From: CAYZXT01 sp964482515
Lineage (GTDB): Bacteria; Elusimicrobiota; Elusimicrobia; FEN-1173
Direction of reading: 5' to 3'
DNA length: 49,497 bases
Assembly: GCA_964482515.1 (NCBI GenBank)
Contig: CAYZXT010000018.1
Coordinates: 1-49,497, forward strand
The translations under genes were made by a program, and so were the position numbers. How positions within the stretch are numbered: the first letter of the stretch is position 1; every line of letters begins with the position of its first letter. Below are positions 23,093-32,650 of this stretch, one piece after another. Under the pieces are notes generated by a model. That model had not been told where the DNA came from, made no database searches, and saw only the letters and a program-made list of their open reading frames with translations.

Positions 23093-24827
23093 CCTCTGCT
23101 GAGGAAGCTCTTTTCTTGGTCATGCGATACACGTTGAAGACGGCCGTTCCCGTGTCGTCGGCGAATTGTTTCACCTTTGTTGTTTCCATCCCGAAGCGCG
23201 CCGCCTGTTCGGCGAAGATCCCGAAACGGTTCGGCATGTCGGTGAAAACGGACTCAATGACGAAAACTTCCCGCTCGATGCGCGGCAGCACCAGGGCGCA
23301 CGTGTCGCTTAACCACATCGGATCGCCGTTTTGGATGATCCAGCATTTTTCCCCCGTTTGACCGGCGAAATCATAGCTGAAGAATATATGGTTGGTTTGC
23401 CTCGTCCCCGGCGCCGGGAGGCGAAAGTAGGGGTCTGAGGTGATCAGGTGAAGGTGCTCGCTCAGATTAAAATAGAAAAGCAGGAACTCGCGGCCGAGCG
23501 CGCGTTGGCCTTTCACCCAATCGGCCAAATCGTAGATGGTCCCCGAATAATGCCTCCTCCCGCCGGTCTCCCTTAAATAGGCATCCGCCACCATGACGCT
23601 TCGTATTTCGGCGCCGATCAACAGGGCCATGAGGAGTGCGATGGAAGCGCGCAAAAAGCGCGAGGCCCCGTTTTTCCACGCGAGGATGAACCCCGCCGCC
23701 AGGAGGATTTGCGGAAAGGGATAAAGGAAGAAAAGCGGCTCAACGTGTATCTCTTTGCCGCTCGTGTTCAGGGGGCTGATGCAAAGCATGAGCAAAAACA
23801 GCGCCGCCACAAACCCCCACTTTCCCCGGTCCTCCGCTTTCCGGGAGAGCAGCACCAGGGCCGAAAGCGGCAGTATTCCCCAGAAGATCGTCGAAACCAC
23901 CGGGTTCAAAAAGGGATAATCTTTCGCCGCCAGCAGGGTTTGAAAAAACTCCCCGCTCAGCATGGAATTGAACAGTTGGAGGGTCCGGCTGATGTTTTCC
24001 GGGTAATGAAAGAACCCGCTCGAGTTGTCGCGGGAGAAGCATCCCAGCACGGCTTGATAGAGGTAGTTGTTCGAAGAAGACGCGGACGGGTCCCTTGACC
24101 CCAGCCAATAACCGGCGTAAAGACCGGCCCCTCCGATCAAGACGGATTTGAGGGTGGAGGCCCGGGGCCGGATCTCTTCCCGCCGACGAAGGACCCCGAT
24201 CGAATAGAGCGTTCCGAGGGCCAGGAGCGCGGCCGGAAACCAGACGTACCACATCCTCGTCCCGAACCCCAGGCCCATCACGGCCATCCCCGCGGCGAGA
24301 TAGGCGGGTTTGTTCCCGCTTCGCCACAAAGACAGAAGCAACAGGGAGCCCATGGAAAAAGCCTGGGCGTGGTTGACGAACCAATCCCCCAATTTCGTTC
24401 CCAGGAGAAAGGGGTTGTGTATCGAGAGCAGAAAGACGGCCAGGATCGCGACGGCGAACCCGAAGAGCTCGCGGCAGAAGCGGTAGGTGAGTACCAACGT
24501 CAGCGCTCCGAAAGCGACGGGGTAGAGGCGGGCCAAAAACCAGCTGGGGCCGAAAAGGATGAACAGCGGAGCGAGGAGGGTGCCGGTCAGCGTGCCGTGG
24601 TAGGGGTCGACGCGCCTGTTCCCTTCCAGAAAAACCGCCAGGGGCGACATTCCCCTGTCCAGGCGGGCCATGATGTCCAGCGCGGTCTGTTCCGAATACA
24701 GCCAGTCGCAGACGAACCCGGGCGCTTTCCATTGCCGCAGCGCGAGGAACAGATAGAGCAACACGACGGCCGCCACGGCGGCCCATTCCCAGATGCGGCG
24801 GTTTGATACGGCGGCACTAGCTTCCAT
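23016..24827 (-). CDS. PMT-like GT-C glycosyltransferase, near-identical copy 1
   Basis: This is a 603-residue polytopic protein. The first helix (IWEWAAVAAVVLLYLFLAL) is followed by an outer loop with FVCDWLYSEQTALDIMARLD and MSPLAVFLEGNRRVDPYHGT, then LAPLFILFGPSWFLARLYPV and about nine further helices. It ends in a soluble domain with SDPYFRLPAPGTRQTNHIFF. It is the last gene of the large operon. Its residues 8-567 are identical to those of the next gene upstream. It differs in its C-terminal tail, where the paralog at 26607 ends NVHRMKKV. Here NVYRMTKK continues for 28 low-complexity residues into the convergent gene's 3' end, as if the original stop codon was lost. Confidence 0.8.
   Translation of the reverse strand: MEASAAVSNRRIWEWAAVAAVVLLYLFLALRQWKAPGFVCDWLYSEQTALDIMARLDRGMSPLAVFLEGNRRVDPYHGTLTGTLLAPLFILFGPSWFLARLYPVAFGALTLVLTYRFCRELFGFAVAILAVFLLSIHNPFLLGTKLGDWFVNHAQAFSMGSLLLLSLWRSGNKPAYLAAGMAVMGLGFGTRMWYVWFPAALLALGTLYSIGVLRRREEIRPRASTLKSVLIGGAGLYAGYWLGSRDPSASSSNNYLYQAVLGCFSRDNSSGFFHYPENISRTLQLFNSMLSGEFFQTLLAAKDYPFLNPVVSTIFWGILPLSALVLLSRKAEDRGKWGFVAALFLLMLCISPLNTSGKEIHVEPLFFLYPFPQILLAAGFILAWKNGASRFLRASIALLMALLIGAEIRSVMVADAYLRETGGRRHYSGTIYDLADWVKGQRALGREFLLFYFNLSEHLHLITSDPYFRLPAPGTRQTNHIFFSYDFAGQTGEKCWIIQNGDPMWLSDTCALVLPRIEREVFVIESVFTDMPNRFGIFAEQAARFGMETTKVKQFADDTGTAVFNVYRMTKKRASSAEVSPTTSRPKVAAASGPPSTATRACL
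23128..24807. repeat. 1,680-bp near-identical repeat, copy A
   Basis: This segment matches 24882-26561 without insertions or deletions at a constant offset of 1,754 bases. I found two differences, both silent in the minus-strand gene: C at 23144 against T at 24898, and G at 24756 against C at 26510. Both boundaries lie inside the coding regions and the flanks are unrelated. Confidence 0.93.
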
Positions 24828-24832
24828 AGCGG

Positions 24833-26584
24833 TTATGGACTTTTTTGCCGTGTAGCGGGAACGGGGAGTTTATTCAATAAGTACACGTTGAAGACGGCTG
24901 TTCCCGTGTCGTCGGCGAATTGTTTCACCTTTGTTGTTTCCATCCCGAAGCGCGCCGCCTGTTCGGCGAAGATCCCGAAACGGTTCGGCATGTCGGTGAA
25001 AACGGACTCAATGACGAAAACTTCCCGCTCGATGCGCGGCAGCACCAGGGCGCACGTGTCGCTTAACCACATCGGATCGCCGTTTTGGATGATCCAGCAT
25101 TTTTCCCCCGTTTGACCGGCGAAATCATAGCTGAAGAATATATGGTTGGTTTGCCTCGTCCCCGGCGCCGGGAGGCGAAAGTAGGGGTCTGAGGTGATCA
25201 GGTGAAGGTGCTCGCTCAGATTAAAATAGAAAAGCAGGAACTCGCGGCCGAGCGCGCGTTGGCCTTTCACCCAATCGGCCAAATCGTAGATGGTCCCCGA
25301 ATAATGCCTCCTCCCGCCGGTCTCCCTTAAATAGGCATCCGCCACCATGACGCTTCGTATTTCGGCGCCGATCAACAGGGCCATGAGGAGTGCGATGGAA
25401 GCGCGCAAAAAGCGCGAGGCCCCGTTTTTCCACGCGAGGATGAACCCCGCCGCCAGGAGGATTTGCGGAAAGGGATAAAGGAAGAAAAGCGGCTCAACGT
25501 GTATCTCTTTGCCGCTCGTGTTCAGGGGGCTGATGCAAAGCATGAGCAAAAACAGCGCCGCCACAAACCCCCACTTTCCCCGGTCCTCCGCTTTCCGGGA
25601 GAGCAGCACCAGGGCCGAAAGCGGCAGTATTCCCCAGAAGATCGTCGAAACCACCGGGTTCAAAAAGGGATAATCTTTCGCCGCCAGCAGGGTTTGAAAA
25701 AACTCCCCGCTCAGCATGGAATTGAACAGTTGGAGGGTCCGGCTGATGTTTTCCGGGTAATGAAAGAACCCGCTCGAGTTGTCGCGGGAGAAGCATCCCA
25801 GCACGGCTTGATAGAGGTAGTTGTTCGAAGAAGACGCGGACGGGTCCCTTGACCCCAGCCAATAACCGGCGTAAAGACCGGCCCCTCCGATCAAGACGGA
25901 TTTGAGGGTGGAGGCCCGGGGCCGGATCTCTTCCCGCCGACGAAGGACCCCGATCGAATAGAGCGTTCCGAGGGCCAGGAGCGCGGCCGGAAACCAGACG
26001 TACCACATCCTCGTCCCGAACCCCAGGCCCATCACGGCCATCCCCGCGGCGAGATAGGCGGGTTTGTTCCCGCTTCGCCACAAAGACAGAAGCAACAGGG
26101 AGCCCATGGAAAAAGCCTGGGCGTGGTTGACGAACCAATCCCCCAATTTCGTTCCCAGGAGAAAGGGGTTGTGTATCGAGAGCAGAAAGACGGCCAGGAT
26201 CGCGACGGCGAACCCGAAGAGCTCGCGGCAGAAGCGGTAGGTGAGTACCAACGTCAGCGCTCCGAAAGCGACGGGGTAGAGGCGGGCCAAAAACCAGCTG
26301 GGGCCGAAAAGGATGAACAGCGGAGCGAGGAGGGTGCCGGTCAGCGTGCCGTGGTAGGGGTCGACGCGCCTGTTCCCTTCCAGAAAAACCGCCAGGGGCG
26401 ACATTCCCCTGTCCAGGCGGGCCATGATGTCCAGCGCGGTCTGTTCCGAATACAGCCAGTCGCAGACGAACCCGGGCGCTTTCCATTGCCGCAGCGCGAG
26501 GAACAGATACAGCAACACGACGGCCGCCACGGCGGCCCATTCCCAGATGCGGCGGTTTGATGAAATTTCTCGATGGGACGACAT
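24833..26584 (-). CDS. PMT-like GT-C glycosyltransferase, near-identical copy 2
   Basis: This 583-residue protein is the same enzyme as the downstream neighbour over about 560 residues, with its own N-terminus (MSSHREIS) and C-terminus (NVYLLNKLPVPATRQKSP). I chose ATG at 26584 because GAAGG lies six bases upstream; an in-frame ATG at 26596 lacks a ribosome-binding site. The predicted role is transfer of a polyprenyl-phosphate-linked sugar on the periplasmic side. The stop codon lies 5 bases before the next start. Distinct ends around an identical core fit gene conversion between older paralogs rather than a simple new tandem duplication. Confidence 0.8.
   Translation of the reverse strand: MSSHREISSNRRIWEWAAVAAVVLLYLFLALRQWKAPGFVCDWLYSEQTALDIMARLDRGMSPLAVFLEGNRRVDPYHGTLTGTLLAPLFILFGPSWFLARLYPVAFGALTLVLTYRFCRELFGFAVAILAVFLLSIHNPFLLGTKLGDWFVNHAQAFSMGSLLLLSLWRSGNKPAYLAAGMAVMGLGFGTRMWYVWFPAALLALGTLYSIGVLRRREEIRPRASTLKSVLIGGAGLYAGYWLGSRDPSASSSNNYLYQAVLGCFSRDNSSGFFHYPENISRTLQLFNSMLSGEFFQTLLAAKDYPFLNPVVSTIFWGILPLSALVLLSRKAEDRGKWGFVAALFLLMLCISPLNTSGKEIHVEPLFFLYPFPQILLAAGFILAWKNGASRFLRASIALLMALLIGAEIRSVMVADAYLRETGGRRHYSGTIYDLADWVKGQRALGREFLLFYFNLSEHLHLITSDPYFRLPAPGTRQTNHIFFSYDFAGQTGEKCWIIQNGDPMWLSDTCALVLPRIEREVFVIESVFTDMPNRFGIFAEQAARFGMETTKVKQFADDTGTAVFNVYLLNKLPVPATRQKSP
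24882..26561. repeat. 1,680-bp near-identical repeat, copy B
   Basis: This is the partner of 23128-24807. The 74-base spacer between the copies (24808-24881) is found neither left of copy A nor right of copy B, as it would be after a simple tandem duplication of a 1,754-bp unit. Confidence 0.93.
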
Positions 26585-26606
26585 TGTAACCTTCATGCGA
26601 AAGAAA

Positions 26607-28286
26607 CTATACCTTTTTCATCCGATGAACGTTAAAAACCGCGACGCCGTCGTCGTCCTTGAATTGCTTTTCCAGCGATAGACTGAAGCCCTGACCGACT
26701 GCCATTTCCTTGAACGCGCCGAATTTGCCCGGCATGAGCGTGAAAAGGGAGTCAATGACGAAAACTTCCCCATTGATGCGGGACAGTACAAGCGCGGCTG
26801 TGTTCGAAAACCAGGTGGGCTCCCCGTTTTGGACGATCCAGCACTTATCGCCGGTTTGTCCCGTGTTGTCGTAGCTGAAAACGAGTCGGAAGTAGGGGTC
26901 GGAAGTCAGCAGGAAGAGATGGTGGCTTAAATTATGATAGAAGACCAGAAAATTGGCTTCAGCGGCGCGTTGGTCCTTCGCCCAGTCGGCCAAATCATAG
27001 ATGCTTCGGGAATAGTTTCTCCTTCCGCCGGTCTCCCTTAAATACGCGTCCGCCGTCGTGATGCTCCTTACTTCGGAGGCGATCAAGATACCCAGTCCAA
27101 GCAGAAGGGCGGAACGCCAAACGCGCGATTTATGATGAGACCAAAGGGAAACGAACCCAGCGGCCTCCAGGATTTGAGGAAAGGGATAGAGGAAAATGAG
27201 AGGTTCCAAATGAATGCCCGAATGCCAGCCGGCGTTTAGGGGGCTGATGCAGAACATGGCAAGAAATAGGAAAACCACGAACATCCACCGCTCGCGCCCG
27301 CTTTCATTTTGGCGGAAAAGGGTGGCCGTCGCCAATATGAGTACGGTCCAAAAAATGAGTACGGCCCATGGATTGAAAAAAGGGTAGCCGTCCGCGCTGA
27401 GCGCGTTTACAAAGGCATTCCCGCTCAGCATCGAATTGAATTGTTGGATGGTCCGCTGCAACGTCTCCCCATAATGGAATATCCCGTTCCGGTTGGACGG
27501 CGAAAACAGTTCCGCGACTGCCGTTCCTAAATAATCGTTCCATGCATGGGGCGTCATATCCCGTGAGCCGAGCCAATGCCCCGCCCAAAACGCCAGGCCA
27601 CCGATCAGGCACGCTTTCATGGCGCGTCCCCAGTCGATGGTTGCGTCGTGGCGTTGAAGAAATCGCAGAGAATACAGCAGCCCATATGCCAGCAGGGCCG
27701 AGGGAAACCATATCCACCAAACCCTCGTCCCGAACCCCAACCCGATCACCGTCATGCCGGCGACGAAATACCGCCATTTTTTCCGGGACCGCCAAAGGGC
27801 CAGAAGCAGCAGCGATCCCACGGTGAAGGATTGGGTATGGTTTTCAAACCAAGAGCCCAATTTTGTCTCCAGGATGTAGGGCGCGTGTATCGAGAGAAGG
27901 AAGATCGCCAGAAACGCGGCGGCGCGGCCGAAAAATTCCCGGCAAAAACGGTAGGTCAAAACGAGCGTCAGAGCCCCGAAGGCGATGGGGTAGAGCCTGG
28001 CCAGGAACCATCCGTGGCCGAATATCATGAACAATGGCGCCAGCAGCGTTCCTATGAGCGTGCCATGATAGGCATCTACGCGGCTGTTGCCTTCAAGAAA
28101 TACGGCCAGGGGAGACATGCCTTTTTCAAGTCGGGCGATGATGTCGAGGGCGGCCTGTTCCGAATAAAGCCAGTCGCAAATGAAGCCGGGAGATTCCCAT
28201 CGCAGAAGGGCCAGAAAAAGATAAAGCGAAACGACGGCAACCACGACGGACCACTCCCATAAGCGGGACCGCGTATCCGCCGTCAT
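26607..28286 (-). CDS. PMT-like GT-C glycosyltransferase, diverged paralog
   Basis: This 559-residue membrane protein aligns from end to end with the two near-identical enzymes downstream but is clearly diverged. It has LWEWSVVVAVVSLYLFLALL, FICDWLYSEQAALDIIARLE, MSPLAVFLEGNSRVDAYHGT, LARLYPIAFGALTLVLTYRF and the C-terminal domain with SDPYFRLVFSYDNTGQTGDK. It ends NVHRMKKV, which probably shows the ancestral C-terminus of the group. The start at 28286 overlaps the stop of the SGNH-TPR gene (ATGA). The acceptor and sugar are unknown; glycan or protein O-glycosylation are both possible for GT39-type enzymes. Confidence 0.8.
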   Translation of the reverse strand: MTADTRSRLWEWSVVVAVVSLYLFLALLRWESPGFICDWLYSEQAALDIIARLEKGMSPLAVFLEGNSRVDAYHGTLIGTLLAPLFMIFGHGWFLARLYPIAFGALTLVLTYRFCREFFGRAAAFLAIFLLSIHAPYILETKLGSWFENHTQSFTVGSLLLLALWRSRKKWRYFVAGMTVIGLGFGTRVWWIWFPSALLAYGLLYSLRFLQRHDATIDWGRAMKACLIGGLAFWAGHWLGSRDMTPHAWNDYLGTAVAELFSPSNRNGIFHYGETLQRTIQQFNSMLSGNAFVNALSADGYPFFNPWAVLIFWTVLILATATLFRQNESGRERWMFVVFLFLAMFCISPLNAGWHSGIHLEPLIFLYPFPQILEAAGFVSLWSHHKSRVWRSALLLGLGILIASEVRSITTADAYLRETGGRRNYSRSIYDLADWAKDQRAAEANFLVFYHNLSHHLFLLTSDPYFRLVFSYDNTGQTGDKCWIVQNGEPTWFSNTAALVLSRINGEVFVIDSLFTLMPGKFGAFKEMAVGQGFSLSLEKQFKDDDGVAVFNVHRMKKV

Positions 28287-29860
28287 TCGCCGGCCTCCGC
28301 GTCTCTCGTTTCGCTGGAGACTTCCTCCAGAATTGTTTTTGCCAAGTTCTGGGCGATGAGCGTGTTTCCCGCCATCGTGCAATGGCCGAAATCGCCGCCG
28401 AACATGTCGACGAATATGTCGGTGGCCGGGCGCGATCGGACTGCCGCACGGAAGTTGTCCCTGTTTTCAACGTATATAATGTTCTTCACGCGTCCCAAAA
28501 TTTGCCTAAGCGGTTCAATGTCGCGCATCGGGTATTGCATGCACACCAGCTTCGCGCCGTGATTCAAAACGGCGTCACGGAGCTTTCGATAATTCCGGAT
28601 AGTTTCGATTTTGGGGTATTGCCCCGGACGGCGCTCCAGCCCGCCCAATTCCCGTTTTCCGGGCAATAGATCCAAAGGTGCTCCCGCGCGGTCTAGGCCG
28701 GCCGCCGCGGCTTTCCCCTGGGCGAGGATTTCCGCCGCCTTGTCTTCTTTCCCCACTTCTATGTAAAACTTTCCCAATTCGTGATACATCCACGTGTTGA
28801 GACGATCGGCCTGAATGGCGTCTTTGTAAAGCTGTTCCAACGCGGCGTGATTTTTGTCGGCGGCGTAGAGGCTGGCCAATTTATAATAGGCCCAGGGCGA
28901 TTTTGGGTCGGCGGCTATGGAAGATCGGAGCACCGCTTCCTCCTTGCGGCGCTCTCCCGTTTGGCGGTACAGGTCCGCTAAATCGTTGTAAAGCCACTGG
29001 GTCATTCCATCAGCTCTGATGCCGGATTTGTATGTCTTCTCGGCTTCCACATATCGGCCTTGCCGGCAATACAGTGTTCCCAAGGCGCTGTATCCGTGCG
29101 GCTCATCCGGATCAGCGTCTATAGCTTTTTTATAGAGCGATTCGGCTTCATCTTCCCGCCCCCTTATCAGATATAAGTCGCCTAAATTTACGTAGCGATG
29201 GGGATTCTTGGGGGCAGTGGAAATCGCGTTCTCAAAGTAACTTTTCAGGTTTTCGTATTCGTCAGGCTCGTATTTTCCGTATACATATGGCTGCCGGTTC
29301 GGGACAGTTTCGTCGTTGGGGGTGGATGCTTTCCGGATTTCACCTGGAGATCGCTCTATTCGGCCTCGGTTCCGCAGGCCGTCCCGGATGTAGGTCGCCA
29401 GTTTGTTCAGCCGCATTCCCTTCAGCCATAGGATCAGTTTGACCGAAAGTTTGTTTTCATATTCCACCGGATTCGTCCAAACCCATTCCCCATCGTTGAT
29501 CCCCATCATGATCACGACCATATGGGGATCGTATTCTTTCAGGCTTCGCTCCAATATCGATAGGATGACGGCCGTCGACGTTCCTCCCCGGCCCTCATCG
29601 ATCACTTCGAAGGCGATCCCAAGGTTCGACTTGTTCAGCAGCTCCTCAAGGATCGGAGTGTATTGCCCTTCCGTCGTGGATTCCCCCAGGCAAAGGATCC
29701 GGTATGCGCCCTCCTGGGATATGACGCGCCTGTTCCGGATCTCTCTGGCCATGGAAATCAAGCCGCCGGAGGTTCGAAGCGCGATCTCCACGAACAAAAG
29801 CGCCGCGACAGTCCCGAATATCACTAGCCCCGATTTTTTGAGGATGTCCGATCCGCTCAT
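28283..29860 (-). CDS. SGNH hydrolase split by a TPR array (paralog 6)
   Basis: This is a 525-residue protein with one N-terminal membrane helix (about 9-27), so the rest is probably periplasmic. SGNH block I is ILCLGESTTEGQ (Ser61), a block II-like Gly lies in EGRGGTS, and block III is MMGINDGEW (Asn122). About five 34-residue TPR units then occupy roughly 215-400. The catalytic fold resumes with KLVCMQYPMRDIEPL and DFGHCTMAGN (Asp490, His493). All four catalytic blocks are intact, so it should act as an esterase, deacetylase or acyltransferase on an envelope glycan. It is the most diverged of six paralogs and is separated from the other five by two GT-C genes. ATGA overlaps occur at both ends. 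Confidence 0.83.
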   Translation of the reverse strand: MSGSDILKKSGLVIFGTVAALLFVEIALRTSGGLISMAREIRNRRVISQEGAYRILCLGESTTEGQYTPILEELLNKSNLGIAFEVIDEGRGGTSTAVILSILERSLKEYDPHMVVIMMGINDGEWVWTNPVEYENKLSVKLILWLKGMRLNKLATYIRDGLRNRGRIERSPGEIRKASTPNDETVPNRQPYVYGKYEPDEYENLKSYFENAISTAPKNPHRYVNLGDLYLIRGREDEAESLYKKAIDADPDEPHGYSALGTLYCRQGRYVEAEKTYKSGIRADGMTQWLYNDLADLYRQTGERRKEEAVLRSSIAADPKSPWAYYKLASLYAADKNHAALEQLYKDAIQADRLNTWMYHELGKFYIEVGKEDKAAEILAQGKAAAAGLDRAGAPLDLLPGKRELGGLERRPGQYPKIETIRNYRKLRDAVLNHGAKLVCMQYPMRDIEPLRQILGRVKNIIYVENRDNFRAAVRSRPATDIFVDMFGGDFGHCTMAGNTLIAQNLAKTILEEVSSETRDAEAGE

Positions 29861-32625
29861 TTCGTCTCACCGTGCTTTTTCTTCTCGGGGCTGCGTACCT
29901 GCTTCCGGAGCAATTCGTCCAACCGGACGTAAGCTTCGGTGCCGCCGGGGTCGGCCTCGATGCCGGCTCTGTAAGCGTTTTCCGCTTTTTGCCATCTGCC
30001 CTGACCTTCATAAAGGGTCCCCAAATATACATAGATTTCTTGTTCCTTCACGCCTGCTTTGATTCCCGAAAGATATTGCATCTCCTTGGATTTAATATCG
30101 CCCCTCCAACCGTAAAGTCCGCCAAGACCAACGTAGGCTTTCGTGTTCAACGGGTCAACGGAGATGGCGAGCTCATAGACCTGCTGAGCCTTGGAATGTT
30201 CCCCCATTTTGAAATAAAGATTTCCGGAGTGAACATATGTGTCTCGATATTTCGGATTGGCTTTGATCCCGGCTTCGTAGAATCGCTGCGCAGCTTCATA
30301 ATCGCCCTTGCCGCGGAAATAGTTCCCAAGCTCAATATACGTTGGCGCATGACTCGGGTTGAATCTGATCGCAGAATCAAACAGTATTTTCGCGTTGCTG
30401 AAGTGGCCTTCCATGAGTTGAAGCTTTCCTAATTCGTAATAAGCCTGCGCATTTTCGGGATCGATCCGCCTGGCCGCGTTGAACATTTCACCGGCTTTTT
30501 TGTAGTCGCCCATTTCAAAATACATGTGTCCGTGGTCGATATAAGCCCATGCGTTGTAAGGATCGCATTTTATGGCGTATTCAAACATTCGCTTGGCCTT
30601 GCCGTATTCGCCGGCCTTTCGGTATTGGTTTCCCCGCTCTATGTGCGGCCATGCGTTTCTGACAATCCTCTTCTTGCCCTCATGCGTTCGCCTGAAATTT
30701 CGCAACCCGTCAAGAAGATGCATTGCCAGCATCTTCACCCGGATGCCGTTTTGTCGGAATGTGGGTTCGGAGGGGAGTCCGTTCCTATGCTCCTCCGAAT
30801 TCCCCTTTACTACCTGCAGAAGCAGTAAATTGGATCGACGGCTGGGCGTCCAGAGTTCTTCTATGACCTCGAACCCCGAAGCTTCCAGCGTTCCAGCTTT
30901 GTATCGCTCATTTAACTCTAGGGCGAAGTCATAAAGCCTCTGATTCCAAACGGGGACCATTTTTTTTGCGGAAAGCCGGTTGCATGGCCCAAACAGGACG
31001 TATTGGTAAGATTGTTTCACATAGGAAATTTGCGCTTCTATGTCTTCCACGTCCATCAACCATATGGCTTCAAACGAAATATTCTTGCCGCTCTCTAGGC
31101 ATATCAAACGAAGTTCAAAGTGATCCATATCCACATAGGCAGCATATCCGACGACGACAGGTTGATCATGATTGATTATGTTAGACACCTGGTGGGCGAT
31201 GGACAAAGCGGGTTCAGCTGATTTTGTGGGTATGAGTCCCGAATACCTGCTGTTGTAGGTTTGATATCCCATCGATCCTTTGATTTTGTCGAGCGCGGGG
31301 ATGTCCCATTGAAAAATGATCTGCGCGACGATGAGCGCGTTCACTAGCCCCAGGAGGACGTAGCCCTTTCGCAAGTAGCCCGGAAATTTTTCCCCATGTC
31401 CTGCGCCGAAGATGACGATGACCGCCAAGGAATATAGGATCGTGAAGTAGAAATAAAAGTATTCCACGCCGGGGGTGTTCAAAAAGAGCCCCACGATTGG
31501 CGGTATGAAAGCGGTTGGCACCAACAGCTTCAGGGAATGCCGCGCGAAACGGTTGCCCTCACCGCTGTTTTGGGCAATGCGCAGGCCGCGCCATAGGATG
31601 ACCACGGATGTAAGCAGAAGGATATATTTTCCAAAATCCGTGAAAATGTTCTGGTAGGCTTTTCCACGCGATGATTCAACGTAGGATTTCAGATGGACTG
31701 AAAACGCGCCTGTTTCGATCCATTGATAGAGTTTGTCGAAAAACGGAAAAAACCAAAGAAAAGCCATCAGGGCCGCGGGTAAAATTACGAGAAAAAAATG
31801 TGTGGACAATTTCCGTCGCGCCGCCATGATCCCCCATGCCAGGAGCCAAACCGACGCCAGCGAAACGGCGGCGCCGGCAATCGCTTTTTTTTCGTGGGGA
31901 GTGATGAAAGGTTGGCCCCTGTTCGCGATATGGGAGAAAACCGCAGCCATAATAAAGACGACGACCACGGGGACGATCATCAAGACGTCCCTTGACTTCA
32001 GCGTCCCGCACCGTATCGACAGGAACGAAAGGACGAGTATGGCCGGGCCGAAGCCCATGGCGACCACGAGGGGCCGGAAACAGAGAGCAAAACCCAATGA
32101 CAGTCCGAGATAGAGACAATTCGATTTCGAGGTGAAATGGCCGCACTGCAACAGGAAATACACGCTCGCCATGCTGGCCGTCATGACCGGCAATTCGTTT
32201 CCGTAAATGACTGAGGACCTCATGACCCAGGGCAGGAGGCCGATCAGACAGGTCCCGATGGAGGCCTGGGCTTTGGTCAGATACAGGCGAAGGAAGTTGT
32301 ACAGGATCAGGAGGAAAGTGGACAGCAGGACTATGTTGACGACGGCCACGGCGGCGCGGATATCACCGCCGGTCAATACCAGCGCGGGAAACGCGAACAC
32401 CGGGGTCAGGACGGGTTTCGGCTCGCGAAGAAAATAAAGGTCATGGAGCGCGGAGAGAACGCCTTCAAGCCGCCAGCTGTGGTACGCCCTGACGCCGGAA
32501 AAAAGCTGCAGGGCAGCGTCGTCGCCGGTCGGATATCTTTCGTTGATTGAAAACCACGCCGCGCAGAGGGCCACTGGGAACAGGGGAATGAGAGCGAGGC
32601 CCAATTTCCGAATCCGATCGATCAT
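29857..32625 (-). CDS. GT-C glycosyltransferase with C-terminal TPR array
   Basis: This is a 922-residue protein. The N-terminal half has about ten helices, with the GT39-like first loop SINERYPTGDDAALQLFSGV (Asp35-Asp36) and KPVLTPVFAFPALVLTGGDI. A globular part follows (PVVVGYAAYVDMDHFELRLI, RRSNLLLLQVVKG). Residues about 658-895 are seven consecutive TPR units, for example AWAYIDHGHMYFEMGDYKKA. The order, GT-C then TPR, is that of eukaryotic TMTC O-mannosyltransferases, although close homology is not claimed. The first 620 residues match the TPR-less neighbour at 32651, so the TPRs look like a fused cassette resembling those of the SGNH genes. The start at 32625 was chosen because the longer frame enters the upstream gene. 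Confidence 0.82.
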   Translation of the reverse strand: MIDRIRKLGLALIPLFPVALCAAWFSINERYPTGDDAALQLFSGVRAYHSWRLEGVLSALHDLYFLREPKPVLTPVFAFPALVLTGGDIRAAVAVVNIVLLSTFLLILYNFLRLYLTKAQASIGTCLIGLLPWVMRSSVIYGNELPVMTASMASVYFLLQCGHFTSKSNCLYLGLSLGFALCFRPLVVAMGFGPAILVLSFLSIRCGTLKSRDVLMIVPVVVVFIMAAVFSHIANRGQPFITPHEKKAIAGAAVSLASVWLLAWGIMAARRKLSTHFFLVILPAALMAFLWFFPFFDKLYQWIETGAFSVHLKSYVESSRGKAYQNIFTDFGKYILLLTSVVILWRGLRIAQNSGEGNRFARHSLKLLVPTAFIPPIVGLFLNTPGVEYFYFYFTILYSLAVIVIFGAGHGEKFPGYLRKGYVLLGLVNALIVAQIIFQWDIPALDKIKGSMGYQTYNSRYSGLIPTKSAEPALSIAHQVSNIINHDQPVVVGYAAYVDMDHFELRLICLESGKNISFEAIWLMDVEDIEAQISYVKQSYQYVLFGPCNRLSAKKMVPVWNQRLYDFALELNERYKAGTLEASGFEVIEELWTPSRRSNLLLLQVVKGNSEEHRNGLPSEPTFRQNGIRVKMLAMHLLDGLRNFRRTHEGKKRIVRNAWPHIERGNQYRKAGEYGKAKRMFEYAIKCDPYNAWAYIDHGHMYFEMGDYKKAGEMFNAARRIDPENAQAYYELGKLQLMEGHFSNAKILFDSAIRFNPSHAPTYIELGNYFRGKGDYEAAQRFYEAGIKANPKYRDTYVHSGNLYFKMGEHSKAQQVYELAISVDPLNTKAYVGLGGLYGWRGDIKSKEMQYLSGIKAGVKEQEIYVYLGTLYEGQGRWQKAENAYRAGIEADPGGTEAYVRLDELLRKQVRSPEKKKHGETK

Positions 32626-32650
32626 AAAAGGGGGTGATGGTTTTTTTTCA

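Noticed and set aside
23128..26561. Insertion sequence or composite transposon as the cause of the large repeat
   Set aside because: There are no terminal inverted repeats and no transposase, and both boundaries lie within coding frames of the same enzyme family.
23709..28262. Long plus-strand frames opposite the PMT-like genes
   Set aside because: They are Arg/Gln/Gly-rich with no domain, and they recur identically in both repeat copies only because the DNA is duplicated. The minus-strand frames encode recognisable membrane enzymes.
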